From Sphingomonas sp. BGYR3 (GTDB lineage Bacteria > Pseudomonadota > Alphaproteobacteria > Sphingomonadales > Sphingomonadaceae): DNA of 64,000 nt. The notes under the pieces were generated by a model. The model saw nothing but the letters and a program-made list of their open reading frames with translations, searched no databases and was not told the DNA's origin. Positions 25,141-34,712 of the stretch are shown in pieces; the first letter of the stretch is position 1, and the number at the start of each line of letters is the position of its first letter. The stretch is from contig NZ_JANZNT010000001.1 of NCBI RefSeq assembly GCF_025153455.1, forward strand, positions 1,808,001 through 1,872,000. Reading direction: 5' to 3'. Position numbers and translations under genes: made by a program.

Positions 25141-26916
25141 TCAGCCGCGGCCCGCTTCCGCAACCAGCCGCGCAACAATTAGGCCGCGCAGGCTGTTTCC
25201 GACGCAAAATCCTTGCGCCAGATCAGCGGCGGTCAGCGGCCGTTCCACCGCCTCGCCCGCCTCGATCATCGCGGTCCGCAACACGCCCGGCAACAGCCCG
25301 GCGGCCAGCGGCGGCGTGGCATAGCGGCCGTCCGGCATCGGCACGAACAGGCTGGTGAAACTGCCCTCGCTCAACTGGCCATCGGCATCGGCGAACAGCA
25401 CCTCGAACGTGCCCGCCGCGCGGCGCGGATCGTCGTACAGCGCCCGGTCGCTGGTCTTGTGCCGCAACCGAAAGTCGTCTGGCGCGACTTTGCGCGGCAC
25501 GATGGCAACGCCGACCGGCTCGGCCGGGGCAGGGGGCATGGGCCCGGTTTCGATGGCGATCGCCCCGCTTGCGCCCAGGACCAGCCGCACCCGCGCCGGC
25601 CCGTCCAGGCGAAAGGTCGCCGCCTGCAACGCGTTGCGCGCCTCGTGCCGGTCGAACGCATGGCCCAGCGCCCGCGCGCTTTCCCGCATCCGTTGCAGAT
25701 GGTGGTCCAGCCGCAAAATGCCATGTTCGGGCAGGAACGCCATCGTCTCGATCAGGTCCACCGGCCGCTCGCCCGCCGTCAGGAACCGTGCCTTGGTCAG
25801 GCATTCGTCCCATTCCTCGCCGCCCACCGAATCGGCGACGATCCCCGACCCCAGGCCCAGGCTGGCCGCCCCCTCGCCGGGTTTCAGGTGCAGGGTGCGG
25901 ATCGCCACGTTGAACGTCGCATCGCCGTCCGGCGCAATGCTGCCGATCGCCCCGGTATAGGCGCCGCGCGGACCCGCCTCCACGCCATGGATAACCTCCA
26001 TCGCCCGGATCTTGGGCGCGCCGGTCACCGATCCGCAGGGAAACAGCGCACGCAGCACCCCGGCCGCATCCGTCCCCGCATCCAGCGTCGCGGTGACGGT
26101 GGACACCATCTGATGCACCGTCGGATAGGGCTCGACGGTGTACAGGGCGGGGACCTGCACCGATCCGGCCACCGCCACCCGCGACAGGTCGTTGCGCATC
26201 AGATCGACGATCATCAGGTTTTCGGCCCGCTGCTTGGCATCGGCCTGCAATGCCGCCGCTGCCGCCCGGTCCGCATCCGCATCGGCCCCGCGCGGGGCGG
26301 TGCCCTTCATCGGGCGGACGGTGATCGACGTGCCCTCGCTGGCAAAGAACAGCTCCGGCGACAGGCTGATCAGCCAGTCGGTGCCGGTCCACACCAATGC
26401 GCCATGCCCGGCCAGCGACCGGGCGCGCAGCTTGGCATAGATCGTCATCGGATCCCCCGCGACCGGCACCGTGGCGGGAAAGGTCAGGTTCGCCTGATAG
26501 ATGTCGCCCGCGCGGATCGCGGCCTGCACCGTGTCGAACGCGGTCAGATAGGCGGCGCGCGAAATCCCCGGCCGGGCCGCGCCGATCCACGCACCGGCCG
26601 GATCGGGCAGCCATGCACCGGGATCGACCGGCTCCGCCGCCTCGAACAGCCCGAACCACATCAGCGGCAGCCCGCCCGCAGGCGCGCGCATCAGCGGGGC
26701 CAGCCGCGGCTCCAGCGCATGGCCCGCCTCGTAACTGATGAACCCGGCGGCATGCAGCCCGCTGGCGCCGGCGGTGCTCAGCGCATCCAGCGCCGCGGCC
26801 ATCCCGTCCGCATCCCGCGCCGTCACGGTCTGCACCGGCCGCCGGTACAGCACGGTCCGGCCGCCCGGTCGCGCGTCGTCGGCAAGGACGAAGGGCTGGG
26901 TGCGATCAACCATCAT
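25141..26916 (-). CDS. pabB: aminodeoxychorismate synthase component I fused to 4-amino-4-deoxychorismate lyase (PabB-PabC)
   Basis: 591 residues from ATG 26916 (second ATG at 26913), with GGGAG upstream. The first half (about 1-370) is a chorismate-utilising PabB domain: SPELFF, RPMKGTAPRG, LMIVDLMRNDLSRV, FPCGSVTGAPK and GLGSGIVADS. The second (about 385-591) is a class IV PLP lyase: RHKTSDRALYDD, with the PLP lysine, and FCVGNSLRGLIVARL. Together they make p-aminobenzoate for folate, given a separate glutaminase. Fusion of pabB with pabC is known in alphaproteobacteria. It is divergent from the MBL gene. Confidence 0.93.
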   Translation of the reverse strand: MMVDRTQPFVLADDARPGGRTVLYRRPVQTVTARDADGMAAALDALSTAGASGLHAAGFISYEAGHALEPRLAPLMRAPAGGLPLMWFGLFEAAEPVDPGAWLPDPAGAWIGAARPGISRAAYLTAFDTVQAAIRAGDIYQANLTFPATVPVAGDPMTIYAKLRARSLAGHGALVWTGTDWLISLSPELFFASEGTSITVRPMKGTAPRGADADADRAAAAALQADAKQRAENLMIVDLMRNDLSRVAVAGSVQVPALYTVEPYPTVHQMVSTVTATLDAGTDAAGVLRALFPCGSVTGAPKIRAMEVIHGVEAGPRGAYTGAIGSIAPDGDATFNVAIRTLHLKPGEGAASLGLGSGIVADSVGGEEWDECLTKARFLTAGERPVDLIETMAFLPEHGILRLDHHLQRMRESARALGHAFDRHEARNALQAATFRLDGPARVRLVLGASGAIAIETGPMPPAPAEPVGVAIVPRKVAPDDFRLRHKTSDRALYDDPRRAAGTFEVLFADADGQLSEGSFTSLFVPMPDGRYATPPLAAGLLPGVLRTAMIEAGEAVERPLTAADLAQGFCVGNSLRGLIVARLVAEAGRG

Positions 26917-26995
26917 CCGCTCCCGCTTGGCCGCCTGCGCTGCGAAGGGCAAGCCCCGGTTGTCCGCCGCGGCGCAAGGCCTTACGTCTTTGCCC

Positions 26996-27658
26996 ATGAC
27001 CCAGCCCCCGATGCGCGTCCAGATCGTGCCCGTCTCTCCGTTGCAACAGAATGCCACGATCCTGTGGTGCACCCGCACCATGCGCGGTGCGTTCACCGAT
27101 CCGGGTGCGGAAATCGAAAAGCTGACGGCGATTGCCGACCGTCTGGGCGTGACCATCGAAAAGATCCTGATCACCCATGGCCATATCGACCATTGCGGAG
27201 AGGCGGGGACGCTGGCCAGGCAGCTGGGCGTGCCGATCGAGGGGCCGCACGAGGCGGACCGGTTCTGGATCGCCCGGCTGAAGGATGACGGCCCCGGCTA
27301 TGGCGTGCGCGGCGAATCGTTCGAACCCGATCGCTGGCTGGTGAACGGGGATCAGGTGACGGTCGGCGACCTCGTGCTCGATGTCTATCACTGCCCCGGC
27401 CACACGCCCGGCCATGTGGTGTTCCACCACGCCCCGTCCGACCTGGCGGTGGTCGGCGACGTGCTGTTTCAGGGGTCGGTCGGCCGCTGGGATTTCCCGC
27501 TGGGCAATTTCGACGATCTGATCGCGTCGATCACCGGCCGGCTCTGGCCGCTGGGGGATCAGACGCATTTCGTGCCCGGCCATGGCCCGACCAGCAGTTT
27601 CGGGCATGAACGGCGCACCAACCCGATCGTCGCCGATTCGGTGCTGGCGCGGGGCTAG
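26996..27658 (+). CDS. MBL-fold metallo-hydrolase (glyoxalase II-like)
   Basis: 220 residues from ATG 26996 (a later ATG at 27011 is possible). The metal-binding motif is ITHGHIDHCGEAG, with further His and Asp ligands in YHCPGHTPGHVVF, VVGDVLFQGSVGR and FVPGHGPTSSFG. The family hydrolyses thioesters or related bonds with two metals; YcbL-like glyoxalase II activity is plausible. The stop overlaps the convergent MAPEG stop by 4 bases (CTAG). Confidence 0.88.
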   Translation: MTQPPMRVQIVPVSPLQQNATILWCTRTMRGAFTDPGAEIEKLTAIADRLGVTIEKILITHGHIDHCGEAGTLARQLGVPIEGPHEADRFWIARLKDDGPGYGVRGESFEPDRWLVNGDQVTVGDLVLDVYHCPGHTPGHVVFHHAPSDLAVVGDVLFQGSVGRWDFPLGNFDDLIASITGRLWPLGDQTHFVPGHGPTSSFGHERRTNPIVADSVLARG

Positions 27659-28083
27659 CGCGGCTGTTCGATCACCACGGTCCGCGACTCGGCGCTGGTC
27701 ATCCACGGCACGGCCAGCCCGGCGACGGCCAGCAGCAGCATGGCGGTAAAGGTGCCGATGGTGCCCACCTGTCGCTCCGGCAACCATCCGTCCATGCCGA
27801 TGGGGTGAAGGATGCGGGCAACGACATAGGTGCCCCCCGCCAGCCACAGCCACAGGCTGGTGCCCATCGCCAGTTCGATCAGCGCGATCAGGATCAGCAC
27901 AATGGGCGTATATTCGGCGAAATTGGCATGGGCCCGCATCCGCGCCGCCATCCGCGAATCGCCGCCATCGCCATGGACGATCCCCTGGCTCATGCGAATC
28001 TTGACGATGCGCATCGCCAGCCAGAAATTGATCAGCGCACAGGCGGCGACGGTGGTCAGCGCCACTGGCAGGGCAATCGTCAT
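27655..28083 (-). CDS. MAPEG family membrane protein
   Basis: 142 residues with four hydrophobic helices. The MAPEG signature is [25 protein letters not shown] with [21 protein letters not shown], whose E-Y-T-P motif is typical of bacterial MAPEG proteins. The family includes glutathione transferases and peroxidases of the membrane; the bacterial role is not defined. It is divergent from rpmF (224 bp apart). Confidence 0.85.
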   Translation of the reverse strand: MTIALPVALTTVAACALINFWLAMRIVKIRMSQGIVHGDGGDSRMAARMRAHANFAEYTPIVLILIALIELAMGTSLWLWLAGGTYVVARILHPIGMDGWLPERQVGTIGTFTAMLLLAVAGLAVPWMTSAESRTVVIEQPR

Positions 28084-28307
28084 CGGATCCGTCCCCCGAA
28101 AAACCGGTTATCGGTCACGGCCGGCCCTTCCATATCGGCGGCGCGCTTGCAACCACGGCGAAAATCGCTATAGGCCCACGCTCGTTTCGCGACCTGCCTG
28201 TCCGCCGGTCGGGCATGTGGCGCGTTCGGCGCGCGGCTTGCCCGGTTCATGGGTTGGGCGTATCGCGGCCTGAATCCAAGCTGCTGTTCCGAATAGAAGG
28301 TGCCGAG

Positions 28308-28487
28308 ATGGCCGTTCCCAAGAGAAAGACTTCGCCCTCCCGCCGGGGCATGCGCCGCGCGCATGACGCTCTGACTGTCGAGGCGTTCCAGGAATGCCCG
28401 AACTGTGGCGAGTTGAAGCGCCCGCACAATCTGTGCAATGCCTGCGGGCATTACAACGGCCGTGAAGTGGTGTCGGTCGAAGGCTGA
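28308..28487 (+). CDS. rpmF: 50S ribosomal protein bL32
   Basis: 59 residues, standard length. The N-terminus [19 protein letters not shown] is invariant in bL32. The zinc form is present: CPNCGE (30-33 region) and CNACGHYNG. rpmF precedes plsX as in most bacteria, but the usual upstream yceD (DUF177) is missing; the divergent MAPEG gene takes its place. The 224-bp upstream gap must hold the operon promoter. Confidence 0.98.
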   Translation: MAVPKRKTSPSRRGMRRAHDALTVEAFQECPNCGELKRPHNLCNACGHYNGREVVSVEG

Positions 28488-28518
28488 CGTCCGTCCGGTC
28501 AACGGGGTTTTCTGAACG

Positions 28519-29550
28519 ATGACGCAAGGCTCCTGGCTCGCCATCGATGCGATGGGCGGTGACAAGGGCCTTGAAGTCATGCTGGCCGGCGTTGCCGCTG
28601 CACGCAGCAGGGCGCAGGACCTGCGCTTCTTCCTTGTGGGGGACGAGGCGGCGATTCGCGCCGGGCTTGCCGATCATCCCACCCTGTCGGCTGCATCCGA
28701 AATCGTGCACGCGCCCGTTGTGATCGGCGGGCACGACAAGCCGAGCCAGGCGATTCGCCGTGCCAAGACCAGTTCGATGGGCATTGCCATCGATCTGGTG
28801 AAACAGGGCCGGGCGGGCGCTGCCATCTCGTCGGGCAATACCGGCGCGCTGATGGCCATGGCGAAACTGGCGCTGCGCACCATGCCGGGGATCGAGCGGC
28901 CCGCGCTTGCCGCGCTGCTGCCCAGCCTTGGCGAAACCGACACGGTGATGCTCGATCTTGGCGCCAATGCCGAATCGGATGCGCGCAACCTGGTTCAGTT
29001 CGCGGTAATGGGCGCGGCCTATGCCCGCACCGCGCTTGATCTTTCCCGTCCGCGAGTCGCGCTGCTCAACATCGGGACCGAGGAGCTGAAGGGCAACGAC
29101 GTGGTCCGCGATGCTGCTGCCGCGCTGCGCGCCGCGCCGCACCTGCCGCTCGACTTTTGCGGCTATATCGAGGGGGACCGGCTGTCGCGGGGCGAGGTGG
29201 ACGTGATCGTCTGCGACGGCTTTACCGGCAATATCGCGCTCAAGACGGCGGAGGGGACGGCCCGGTTCGTCGGCGACCTTCTGAAACGCGCCTTCCGCTC
29301 CTCGACCCGGTCAAAGATCGGGTTCCTCATCTCGCGCCCGGCAACCGAATTGCTGCGCCATCATCTCGATCCCAATAATCACAATGGCGCGGTTTTCCTG
29401 GGCCTCAATGGCCTGGTCGTGAAAAGCCATGGCGGCGCGAACGAAGCGGGCGTGGCCAATGCCATCGCGGTCGCGGCCAAGATGGTGCGCGACGATCTGG
29501 CTCGCCGGATTGCCGAGGATCTCGGCAATTTCGAAGCGCGCGCGGCCTGA
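28519..29550 (+). CDS. plsX: phosphate acyltransferase PlsX
   Basis: 343 residues. [13 protein letters not shown] at the N-terminus, [48 protein letters not shown] and [16 protein letters not shown] are the PlsX blocks. It converts acyl-ACP to acyl-phosphate, feeding phospholipid synthesis at the cytosolic face of the membrane. It follows rpmF by 31 bp and precedes fabH by 4 bp. Confidence 0.97.
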   Translation: MTQGSWLAIDAMGGDKGLEVMLAGVAAARSRAQDLRFFLVGDEAAIRAGLADHPTLSAASEIVHAPVVIGGHDKPSQAIRRAKTSSMGIAIDLVKQGRAGAAISSGNTGALMAMAKLALRTMPGIERPALAALLPSLGETDTVMLDLGANAESDARNLVQFAVMGAAYARTALDLSRPRVALLNIGTEELKGNDVVRDAAAALRAAPHLPLDFCGYIEGDRLSRGEVDVIVCDGFTGNIALKTAEGTARFVGDLLKRAFRSSTRSKIGFLISRPATELLRHHLDPNNHNGAVFLGLNGLVVKSHGGANEAGVANAIAVAAKMVRDDLARRIAEDLGNFEARAA

Positions 29551-29554
29551 TCGG

Positions 29555-30520
29555 ATGGAGATGCGCCGTTCCGTGATCCTGGGCACCGGCTCCGCGCTTC
29601 CCGCGCGGCGCGTGTCCAATGCCGAATTGTCCGAAACCGTCGACACCAGCGATGAATGGATCGTCGAACGCACCGGCATCCGCTTCCGCCATATCGCGGG
29701 GGAGGGGGAGACGACGTCCACCCTGGCCACCGATGCCGCCCGCGCCGCGCTTGCCGCCGCAGGAATCGATGCCGGTGCGATTGACCTGATCGTGCTGGCC
29801 ACCGCCACCCCGGATCAGACGTTTCCGGCCACCGCCACGCTGGTTCAGGCCGCGTTGGGCATTCCCGACTGCGTGGCGTTCGATGTCGCCGCCGTCTGCT
29901 CCGGCTTTCTCTATGCGGTGCAGGTCGCCGACAGCATGATCCGGGCGGGCGCGGCCAACCGCGCACTGGTCATCGGGGCCGAAACCTTCAGCCGCATCCT
30001 CGATTGGCAGGATCGCGCAACCTGCGTGCTGTTTGGCGACGGCGCGGGCGCGATCGTGCTGGAAGGACAGGCTGGACCCGAAAACGGCATCCTTTCCACC
30101 CGCCTGCACGCCGATGGCCGTCACAACGGCCTGCTCTATGTCGATGGCGGCCCGTCGACGACGCAGACGGTCGGCCATGTGCGGATGAAGGGGCGGGAGG
30201 TGTTTCGCCACGCCGTCGTCAACCTGGCGACCGTGATGGGCGAGGCGCTGGCCGCCGCCGGTCTGACCGCCGCCGATGTCGACTGGGTCGTCCCGCATCA
30301 GGCGAATGCCCGCATCCTCGATGCCACCGCGCGCAAGCTCGACCTGGCGCCGGAAAAGGTAATCGTCACCGTCGATCGCCATGCCAACACCTCTGCCGCC
30401 TCGGTACCGCTGGCCCTGGACACCGCCGTGCGCGACGGCCGCATCCAGCGCGGCGACCTTCTTGTGCTGGAGGCGATGGGCGGCGGCTTTACCTGGGGTG
30501 CGGCGGTCGTCCGCTACTGA
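29555..30520 (+). CDS. fabH: beta-ketoacyl-ACP synthase III
   Basis: 321 residues from ATG 29555. Catalytic triad: Cys115 in [10 protein letters not shown], His248 in VPHQANARI, Asn278 in [26 protein letters not shown] is the N-terminal signature. It condenses acetyl-CoA with malonyl-ACP to start fatty-acid synthesis. It sits in the rpmF-plsX-fabH-ihfA-merR chain, with a 152-bp gap before ihfA. Confidence 0.97.
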   Translation: MEMRRSVILGTGSALPARRVSNAELSETVDTSDEWIVERTGIRFRHIAGEGETTSTLATDAARAALAAAGIDAGAIDLIVLATATPDQTFPATATLVQAALGIPDCVAFDVAAVCSGFLYAVQVADSMIRAGAANRALVIGAETFSRILDWQDRATCVLFGDGAGAIVLEGQAGPENGILSTRLHADGRHNGLLYVDGGPSTTQTVGHVRMKGREVFRHAVVNLATVMGEALAAAGLTAADVDWVVPHQANARILDATARKLDLAPEKVIVTVDRHANTSAASVPLALDTAVRDGRIQRGDLLVLEAMGGGFTWGAAVVRY

Positions 30521-30672
30521 TCCGGTGGCGGTGTCCCGTTCCGGTACGGATTTTCGCCAGGCCCGGACGGTCGATACGGCCCCGTCATGGCTGCGCTTTG
30601 TGTTCCCATCCCAATATGTTACGACATCGCCAAGTCGCGTAACCAATACATATCGTCATCAAGGAACATGAC

Positions 30673-30972
30673 ATGAATTCTGGGGGGACGCTCACGCGCG
30701 CCGACATCGCAGAGGCGGTGCATCAGGAGGTCGGCCTGTCCCGCGCGGATTCGGGCAAACTGGTCGAACAGATTCTGTCGCATATGTGCGATGCCCTGGC
30801 GCAGGGCGAAAATGTGAAGATTTCCGGCTTTGGCAGCTTCATCCTGCGGGACAAGGGCGAACGCATCGGCCGCAATCCCAAGACGGGGGTCGAAGTGCCC
30901 ATCGCCCCGCGCCGCGTGCTTACCTTCCGGCCCAGCCAGATGATGCGCGACACGCTGGCCGACGCGGAATAA
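30673..30972 (+). CDS. ihfA: integration host factor subunit alpha
   Basis: 99 residues. [49 protein letters not shown] and RRVLTFRPS are the HU/IHF beta-arm signature, with the Pro-containing arm tip NPKTG. IHF bends DNA sharply and is often needed by sigma-54 activators and origins. Upstream, GTTACG/CGTAAC (30618-30643) forms an imperfect dyad that may be an operator or promoter element. merR follows 43 bp downstream, as in many alphaproteobacteria. Confidence 0.96.
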   Translation: MNSGGTLTRADIAEAVHQEVGLSRADSGKLVEQILSHMCDALAQGENVKISGFGSFILRDKGERIGRNPKTGVEVPIAPRRVLTFRPSQMMRDTLADAE

Positions 30973-31015
30973 GGGCCGCGGTGACCGTCGCGCTTCCGGC
31001 CTGCTGACCCTGCCG

Positions 31016-31363
31016 ATGGGGACGAAATCGGACACGGCCTTTCGCACCATCGGCGAACTGGCGGCCGATCTGGGGGTGCCGCAACATCGCCTGCGCTTCT
31101 GGGAAAGCCGGTTCAGCCAGCTTCGCCCGGTCCAGCGTGCCGGCCAGCGCCGCTATTACCGGCCAGAGGATGTGGCGCTCGCCCGGCGCATCCATCACCT
31201 GCTGGAGCGGGAGGGGTATACGATCCGCGGGGTGCAACAGCTGCTGGCGACAGAGGGTCGTCCCGCCGCGCCTGCCCCGCCACCTGCCGCACAGGCCGGG
31301 GCCACGCTGTCCGACCTGACCGCGCTTCGCAACCGCCTCGCCGCGCTGCTCGAACGGGACTAA
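31016..31363 (+). CDS. MerR family transcriptional regulator
   Basis: 115 residues. N-terminal winged helix [33 protein letters not shown] with [28 protein letters not shown], typical MerR. The C-terminal part is short (about 35 residues, APAPPPAAQ then a helix), too small for a metal or drug pocket. The ihfA-merR pair is conserved in alphaproteobacteria, but the regulated genes are unknown. Confidence 0.9.
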   Translation: MGTKSDTAFRTIGELAADLGVPQHRLRFWESRFSQLRPVQRAGQRRYYRPEDVALARRIHHLLEREGYTIRGVQQLLATEGRPAAPAPPPAAQAGATLSDLTALRNRLAALLERD

Positions 31364-31392
31364 CCCGCCCCGGCGCGCGGCACCGCTGACGT

Positions 31393-31932
31393 TCAGTCCC
31401 GGTCCGGCCCCAGGCTGGGGTCCACATCGCGCGGCCGGATGAACCGCGCCAGCCGGCCGCCGCCGCTCGCCACCTCGGCCCATGTCTCGCCCAGCGTCAT
31501 CACCGCGATCGCCGCGGTCGGATATTTCTGTTCGACCAGCACGCGCAGCCGCTCGTCCGCCCCCTCCGGCACCAGGTCGAGCACCAGCTCCTCCAGCCCC
31601 GGATTATGTCCCGCAATCAGCACCCGGTCCGCCGTTTCCGGCTGTTCGCGCACAAGGTCGAGCAGCGTGCCGGGTGAGGCGAGATAGGCCCGCCGGTCCC
31701 ATTCCGGGGTCAGCGCCGTCCCGTAACCCTCGCCGAAATGGATCATCGTTTCCTGCACGCGCCGTGCGGGCGATGCGACGATCCGGTCGAAGGTCAGGCC
31801 GATGGCGCGCGCGTGCCGGCCCATCGCCTCTGCCGCGCGCATCCCCTTGGCATTCAGCGGCCGGTCGAAATCCCGTGCGACGGGATCGTCCCAGCCGGAC
31901 TTGGCATGGCGCAGCAGGATCAGCGTCTTCAT
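31393..31932 (-). CDS. SixA-like phosphohistidine phosphatase
   Basis: 179 residues. The histidine phosphatase opens with LILLRHAKSGWDD (RHA motif), then DFDRPLNAKGMRAAEAMGR and VLIAGHNPGLEEL with the second catalytic His. E. coli SixA dephosphorylates phospho-His on PTS proteins of the nitrogen branch, so a link to the EIIA-Ntr of this genome is possible. Its ATG overlaps the dinG stop by 3 bases, indicating one transcript. Confidence 0.88.
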   Translation of the reverse strand: MKTLILLRHAKSGWDDPVARDFDRPLNAKGMRAAEAMGRHARAIGLTFDRIVASPARRVQETMIHFGEGYGTALTPEWDRRAYLASPGTLLDLVREQPETADRVLIAGHNPGLEELVLDLVPEGADERLRVLVEQKYPTAAIAVMTLGETWAEVASGGGRLARFIRPRDVDPSLGPDRD

Positions 31933-34673
31933 TCGGGCTCCGGCCGGGCATCCTCGCGGCGATCCACGGCCGCCGCCTCGTCCGCCTCATGCCCCAGCCG
32001 TTCCGTAAAGGAAAGCCGCCTCGCCGCAGCCACCGCCTCATCCAGCGTGACCCGGCGCACCGGCGTCCCGTGGGGAAAGGCGCTGAGCAGGCGCGACGGC
32101 ATCGCCGCGGACAAGAGGACGAACAGCCCCCGGTCGTCCGCCCGCCGGATCATCCGCCCGAACGCCTGGGCCAGCCGCGCGCGCACGATCCGGTCGTCAT
32201 AGGCGCTGCCCCCGCCGGCCAGCCTGCGCGCGGCGTGCAGCACGCCGGGCCGTGGCCACGGCACCCCCTCCATCACCACCAGCCGCAGCGAATGGCCGGC
32301 CACGTCCACCCCGTCGCGCAGGGCATCGGTCCCGATCAGGCTGGCATGGGGATCGTCGCGGAAAATATCGACCAGCGTGCCGGTGTCGATCGGGTCGATA
32401 TGCTGCGCCAGCAGGGGCAGCCCCTCGCGCGCCAGCCGGTCGGCGATCCGCGCATGAACCGCGCGCAGCCGCCGGATCGCGGTAAACAGGCCCAGCGCGC
32501 CGCCCCCCGATGCCAGGATCAGCTTGCCATAGGCATTGGCCAGCGCCGCCATATCGCCCTTTGGCACGTCGGTGACGATCATCACCTCGGCCTGGCGCGC
32601 ATAATCGAACGGGCTTGCCGCTTCGAACCGCTCGGCCGCGCGGGGCAGGTGCACCGCGCCGCTCCGCGCCTCCGCCACCGGCCAGTCGCCGCCCGCGCGC
32701 AGCGTGGCGGACGTCACCAGCACGCCATGCGCGGGTTCCAGCACCGTACTGGCCAGCGGCACCGTCGGGTCCAGCCAGTGCCGGTGCAGCCCGACATCCA
32801 CCTCGCGCCCGTCGATCCGGTCGACCGCCAGCCAGTCGACGAACTGTGGATCCGCCGGCCCGCCGATCCGGGCGTTCAGCGCGGCCCAGGCACGGACCAG
32901 ATCGACGCGCCAGCCAAGCGAGGCGACCGCCCCCTCGATCCGCGCCCGTGCCGGCCCGTCCAGCCAGTCCGGCCCTTCCTCAATCAGTGCCTCCAGCCGC
33001 CGGCCCAGCACCATCAGCGGCCGCATCAGCGCCTCCAGCGCATCGGCCGCCGGGCCTGCCGCCTCGATCAGCGCGGGCGACGGCTCGGCCAAGTCGGTTT
33101 CCAGGCCATATCCCGCCTCCACATTCTTTTCGGCGCGGGCATAAACCAGGCCGCGCACCTCGGCGAGCAACCGCTCGACCGGGCCGAACGGCTCGCCCTC
33201 GTTCAATCGCTGCAACCATCCATCGCCGGGCAGCGATTGTGCCGCCTGCACCGCATCGGCAATCGCCCGCGCGCCCTCCGCATCGTAACTGGCGACATCG
33301 GACAATCGCGCGGCCAGCCCCCGGCGCCGCCCCCGGCTCGTCCCCTCCGGCCCCATCACCCACCGGCGCAGCTCGATCGCCTCCTGCCCCGTCAGCGCGG
33401 CGGAAAACATCGCGTCGGCGGCATCGAACAGGTGATGGCCCTCGTCGAACACATATCGGGTCGGCCGGCTCGTCGCCTCTCGCCCCCGCGCGGCATTGAC
33501 CATCACCAGCGCGTGATTGGCGATGACCAGATCGGCATGGGCCGAATCGCGCGCCGCGCGCTCGATGAAGCATTTCCGGTAATGCGGGCACCCGGCATAG
33601 ATGCACTCGCCCCGCCGGTCGGTCAGCGCAGTCGCCCCGTTGCGCCGGAACAAGGTGGGCAACCATCCGGGCAGGTCGCCGCCCACCATGTCGCCATCGG
33701 CGGTGTAGGCGGCCCATCGCGCCACCAGCTGCGCCAGGATCGCCGCCCGCCCGGCAAACCCGCCCTGCAATGCGTCCTCAAGGTTCAGCAGGCACAGGTA
33801 ATTTTCCCGCCCCTTGCGCGTCACGATCCGCTGCCGCCGCACCGCGGGGTCGGGGAACAACCGCTCGCCCTCTGCCGACAATTGCCGCTGCAGCGCCTTG
33901 GTAAAGGTCGAAATCCACACCGCGCCGCCCGCCCGTTCGGCCCACAGGGCAGACGGGGCCAGATAGCCCAGCGTCTTGCCGATGCCGGTCCCCGCCTCGG
34001 CCAGCACCATGTTGGGCGCATCGCGCCGGTCGCGCGGGGCAAAGGCGCGGGCGGCGGCCGCGGCATAGGCGCGCTGCCCCTCGCGCTGTTCCGCCCCTGC
34101 GCCGGTCAGCTGGCGCAGCCGGGCGACCGCTTCCTCCGGTTCGATGGCAATGGTGCGCGGCGCGGGGCGGGGCGGCCCTTCCTCCCATTCGGGCAGGCGG
34201 CTGAACAGCCAGCGTTCGGCCGTTTTCGGCTTTCGGACATGGGGGGCCAGCACCGGGGCCCAGGGCCAGCGGGCGCGGGCCAGCGATTCTAGTGCGTGCC
34301 ACGCCCCCTCCCGCTCCGGCCATTCGGTGCCGATCCGCTCGATCATCGCCGCCGCCGCCTGACGCAGCATCGCGGCAATGTCCGCATCCTGTTCGGGGAC
34401 GGTCAGGCCGACCGCCCGCGCCAGCCCCGCCGGGGTCGGCACCAGGAACCGGGCCGGGTGCAGGAATGCGAACAGCTCCAGCACGTCCAGCCCGGACAGG
34501 TCGGCATAGCCCAGCCGCGCGGCCACCAGCGGCGCGTTCAGCATCAGCACCGGGGTATCGGCGGCCAGCCGGATCGCCTCGCCCCGGCCGACGGCGCGCG
34601 TGCCGTCGCCATCGCTGATCCAGGCACCGGAATGGCTGGCGTGCAGGGCAGGGTGGGGCAGGGCGATGGTCAC
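31929..34673 (-). CDS. DinG/YoaA-type superfamily 2 ATP-dependent DNA helicase
   Basis: 914 residues from GTG 34673. Walker A EAGTGIGKTLGYLAP, DEGHH Walker B (VFDEGHHLFDAADA), LVTSATL motif III and helicase C-terminal VDVAGHSLRLVVMEGVPWP. Four Fe-S cysteines are likely: ENYLCLLNL, GECIYAGCPHYRKC. The roughly 200-residue N-terminal part is a family extension. XPD-like DinG helicases unwind R-loops and damaged forks. A degenerate SOS box lies 23 bp upstream. sixA follows in the same operon. Confidence 0.9.
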   Translation of the reverse strand: MTIALPHPALHASHSGAWISDGDGTRAVGRGEAIRLAADTPVLMLNAPLVAARLGYADLSGLDVLELFAFLHPARFLVPTPAGLARAVGLTVPEQDADIAAMLRQAAAAMIERIGTEWPEREGAWHALESLARARWPWAPVLAPHVRKPKTAERWLFSRLPEWEEGPPRPAPRTIAIEPEEAVARLRQLTGAGAEQREGQRAYAAAAARAFAPRDRRDAPNMVLAEAGTGIGKTLGYLAPSALWAERAGGAVWISTFTKALQRQLSAEGERLFPDPAVRRQRIVTRKGRENYLCLLNLEDALQGGFAGRAAILAQLVARWAAYTADGDMVGGDLPGWLPTLFRRNGATALTDRRGECIYAGCPHYRKCFIERAARDSAHADLVIANHALVMVNAARGREATSRPTRYVFDEGHHLFDAADAMFSAALTGQEAIELRRWVMGPEGTSRGRRRGLAARLSDVASYDAEGARAIADAVQAAQSLPGDGWLQRLNEGEPFGPVERLLAEVRGLVYARAEKNVEAGYGLETDLAEPSPALIEAAGPAADALEALMRPLMVLGRRLEALIEEGPDWLDGPARARIEGAVASLGWRVDLVRAWAALNARIGGPADPQFVDWLAVDRIDGREVDVGLHRHWLDPTVPLASTVLEPAHGVLVTSATLRAGGDWPVAEARSGAVHLPRAAERFEAASPFDYARQAEVMIVTDVPKGDMAALANAYGKLILASGGGALGLFTAIRRLRAVHARIADRLAREGLPLLAQHIDPIDTGTLVDIFRDDPHASLIGTDALRDGVDVAGHSLRLVVMEGVPWPRPGVLHAARRLAGGGSAYDDRIVRARLAQAFGRMIRRADDRGLFVLLSAAMPSRLLSAFPHGTPVRRVTLDEAVAAARRLSFTERLGHEADEAAAVDRREDARPEPE

Positions 34674-34695
34674 CCGCGGGGGTCTAGCCCAGCGG

Positions 34696-34710
34696 GAACA
34701 TTATGGAAAC
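34696..34710 (-). promoter_or_regulatory. probable LexA box upstream of dinG-like helicase
   Basis: On the minus strand GTTT-N7-GTTC, one base from the alphaproteobacterial LexA operator GTTC-N7-GTTC. It lies 23 bp before the GTG start of a DinG-type helicase, the sort of gene commonly under SOS control. Confidence 0.5.
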
Positions 34711-34712
34711 GC

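Noticed and set aside
25213..27288. Very long (691-codon) open frame antisense to the pabB-pabC gene
   Set aside because: Shadow of the real gene; Arg/Pro/Gln-rich sequence with no recognisable domain.
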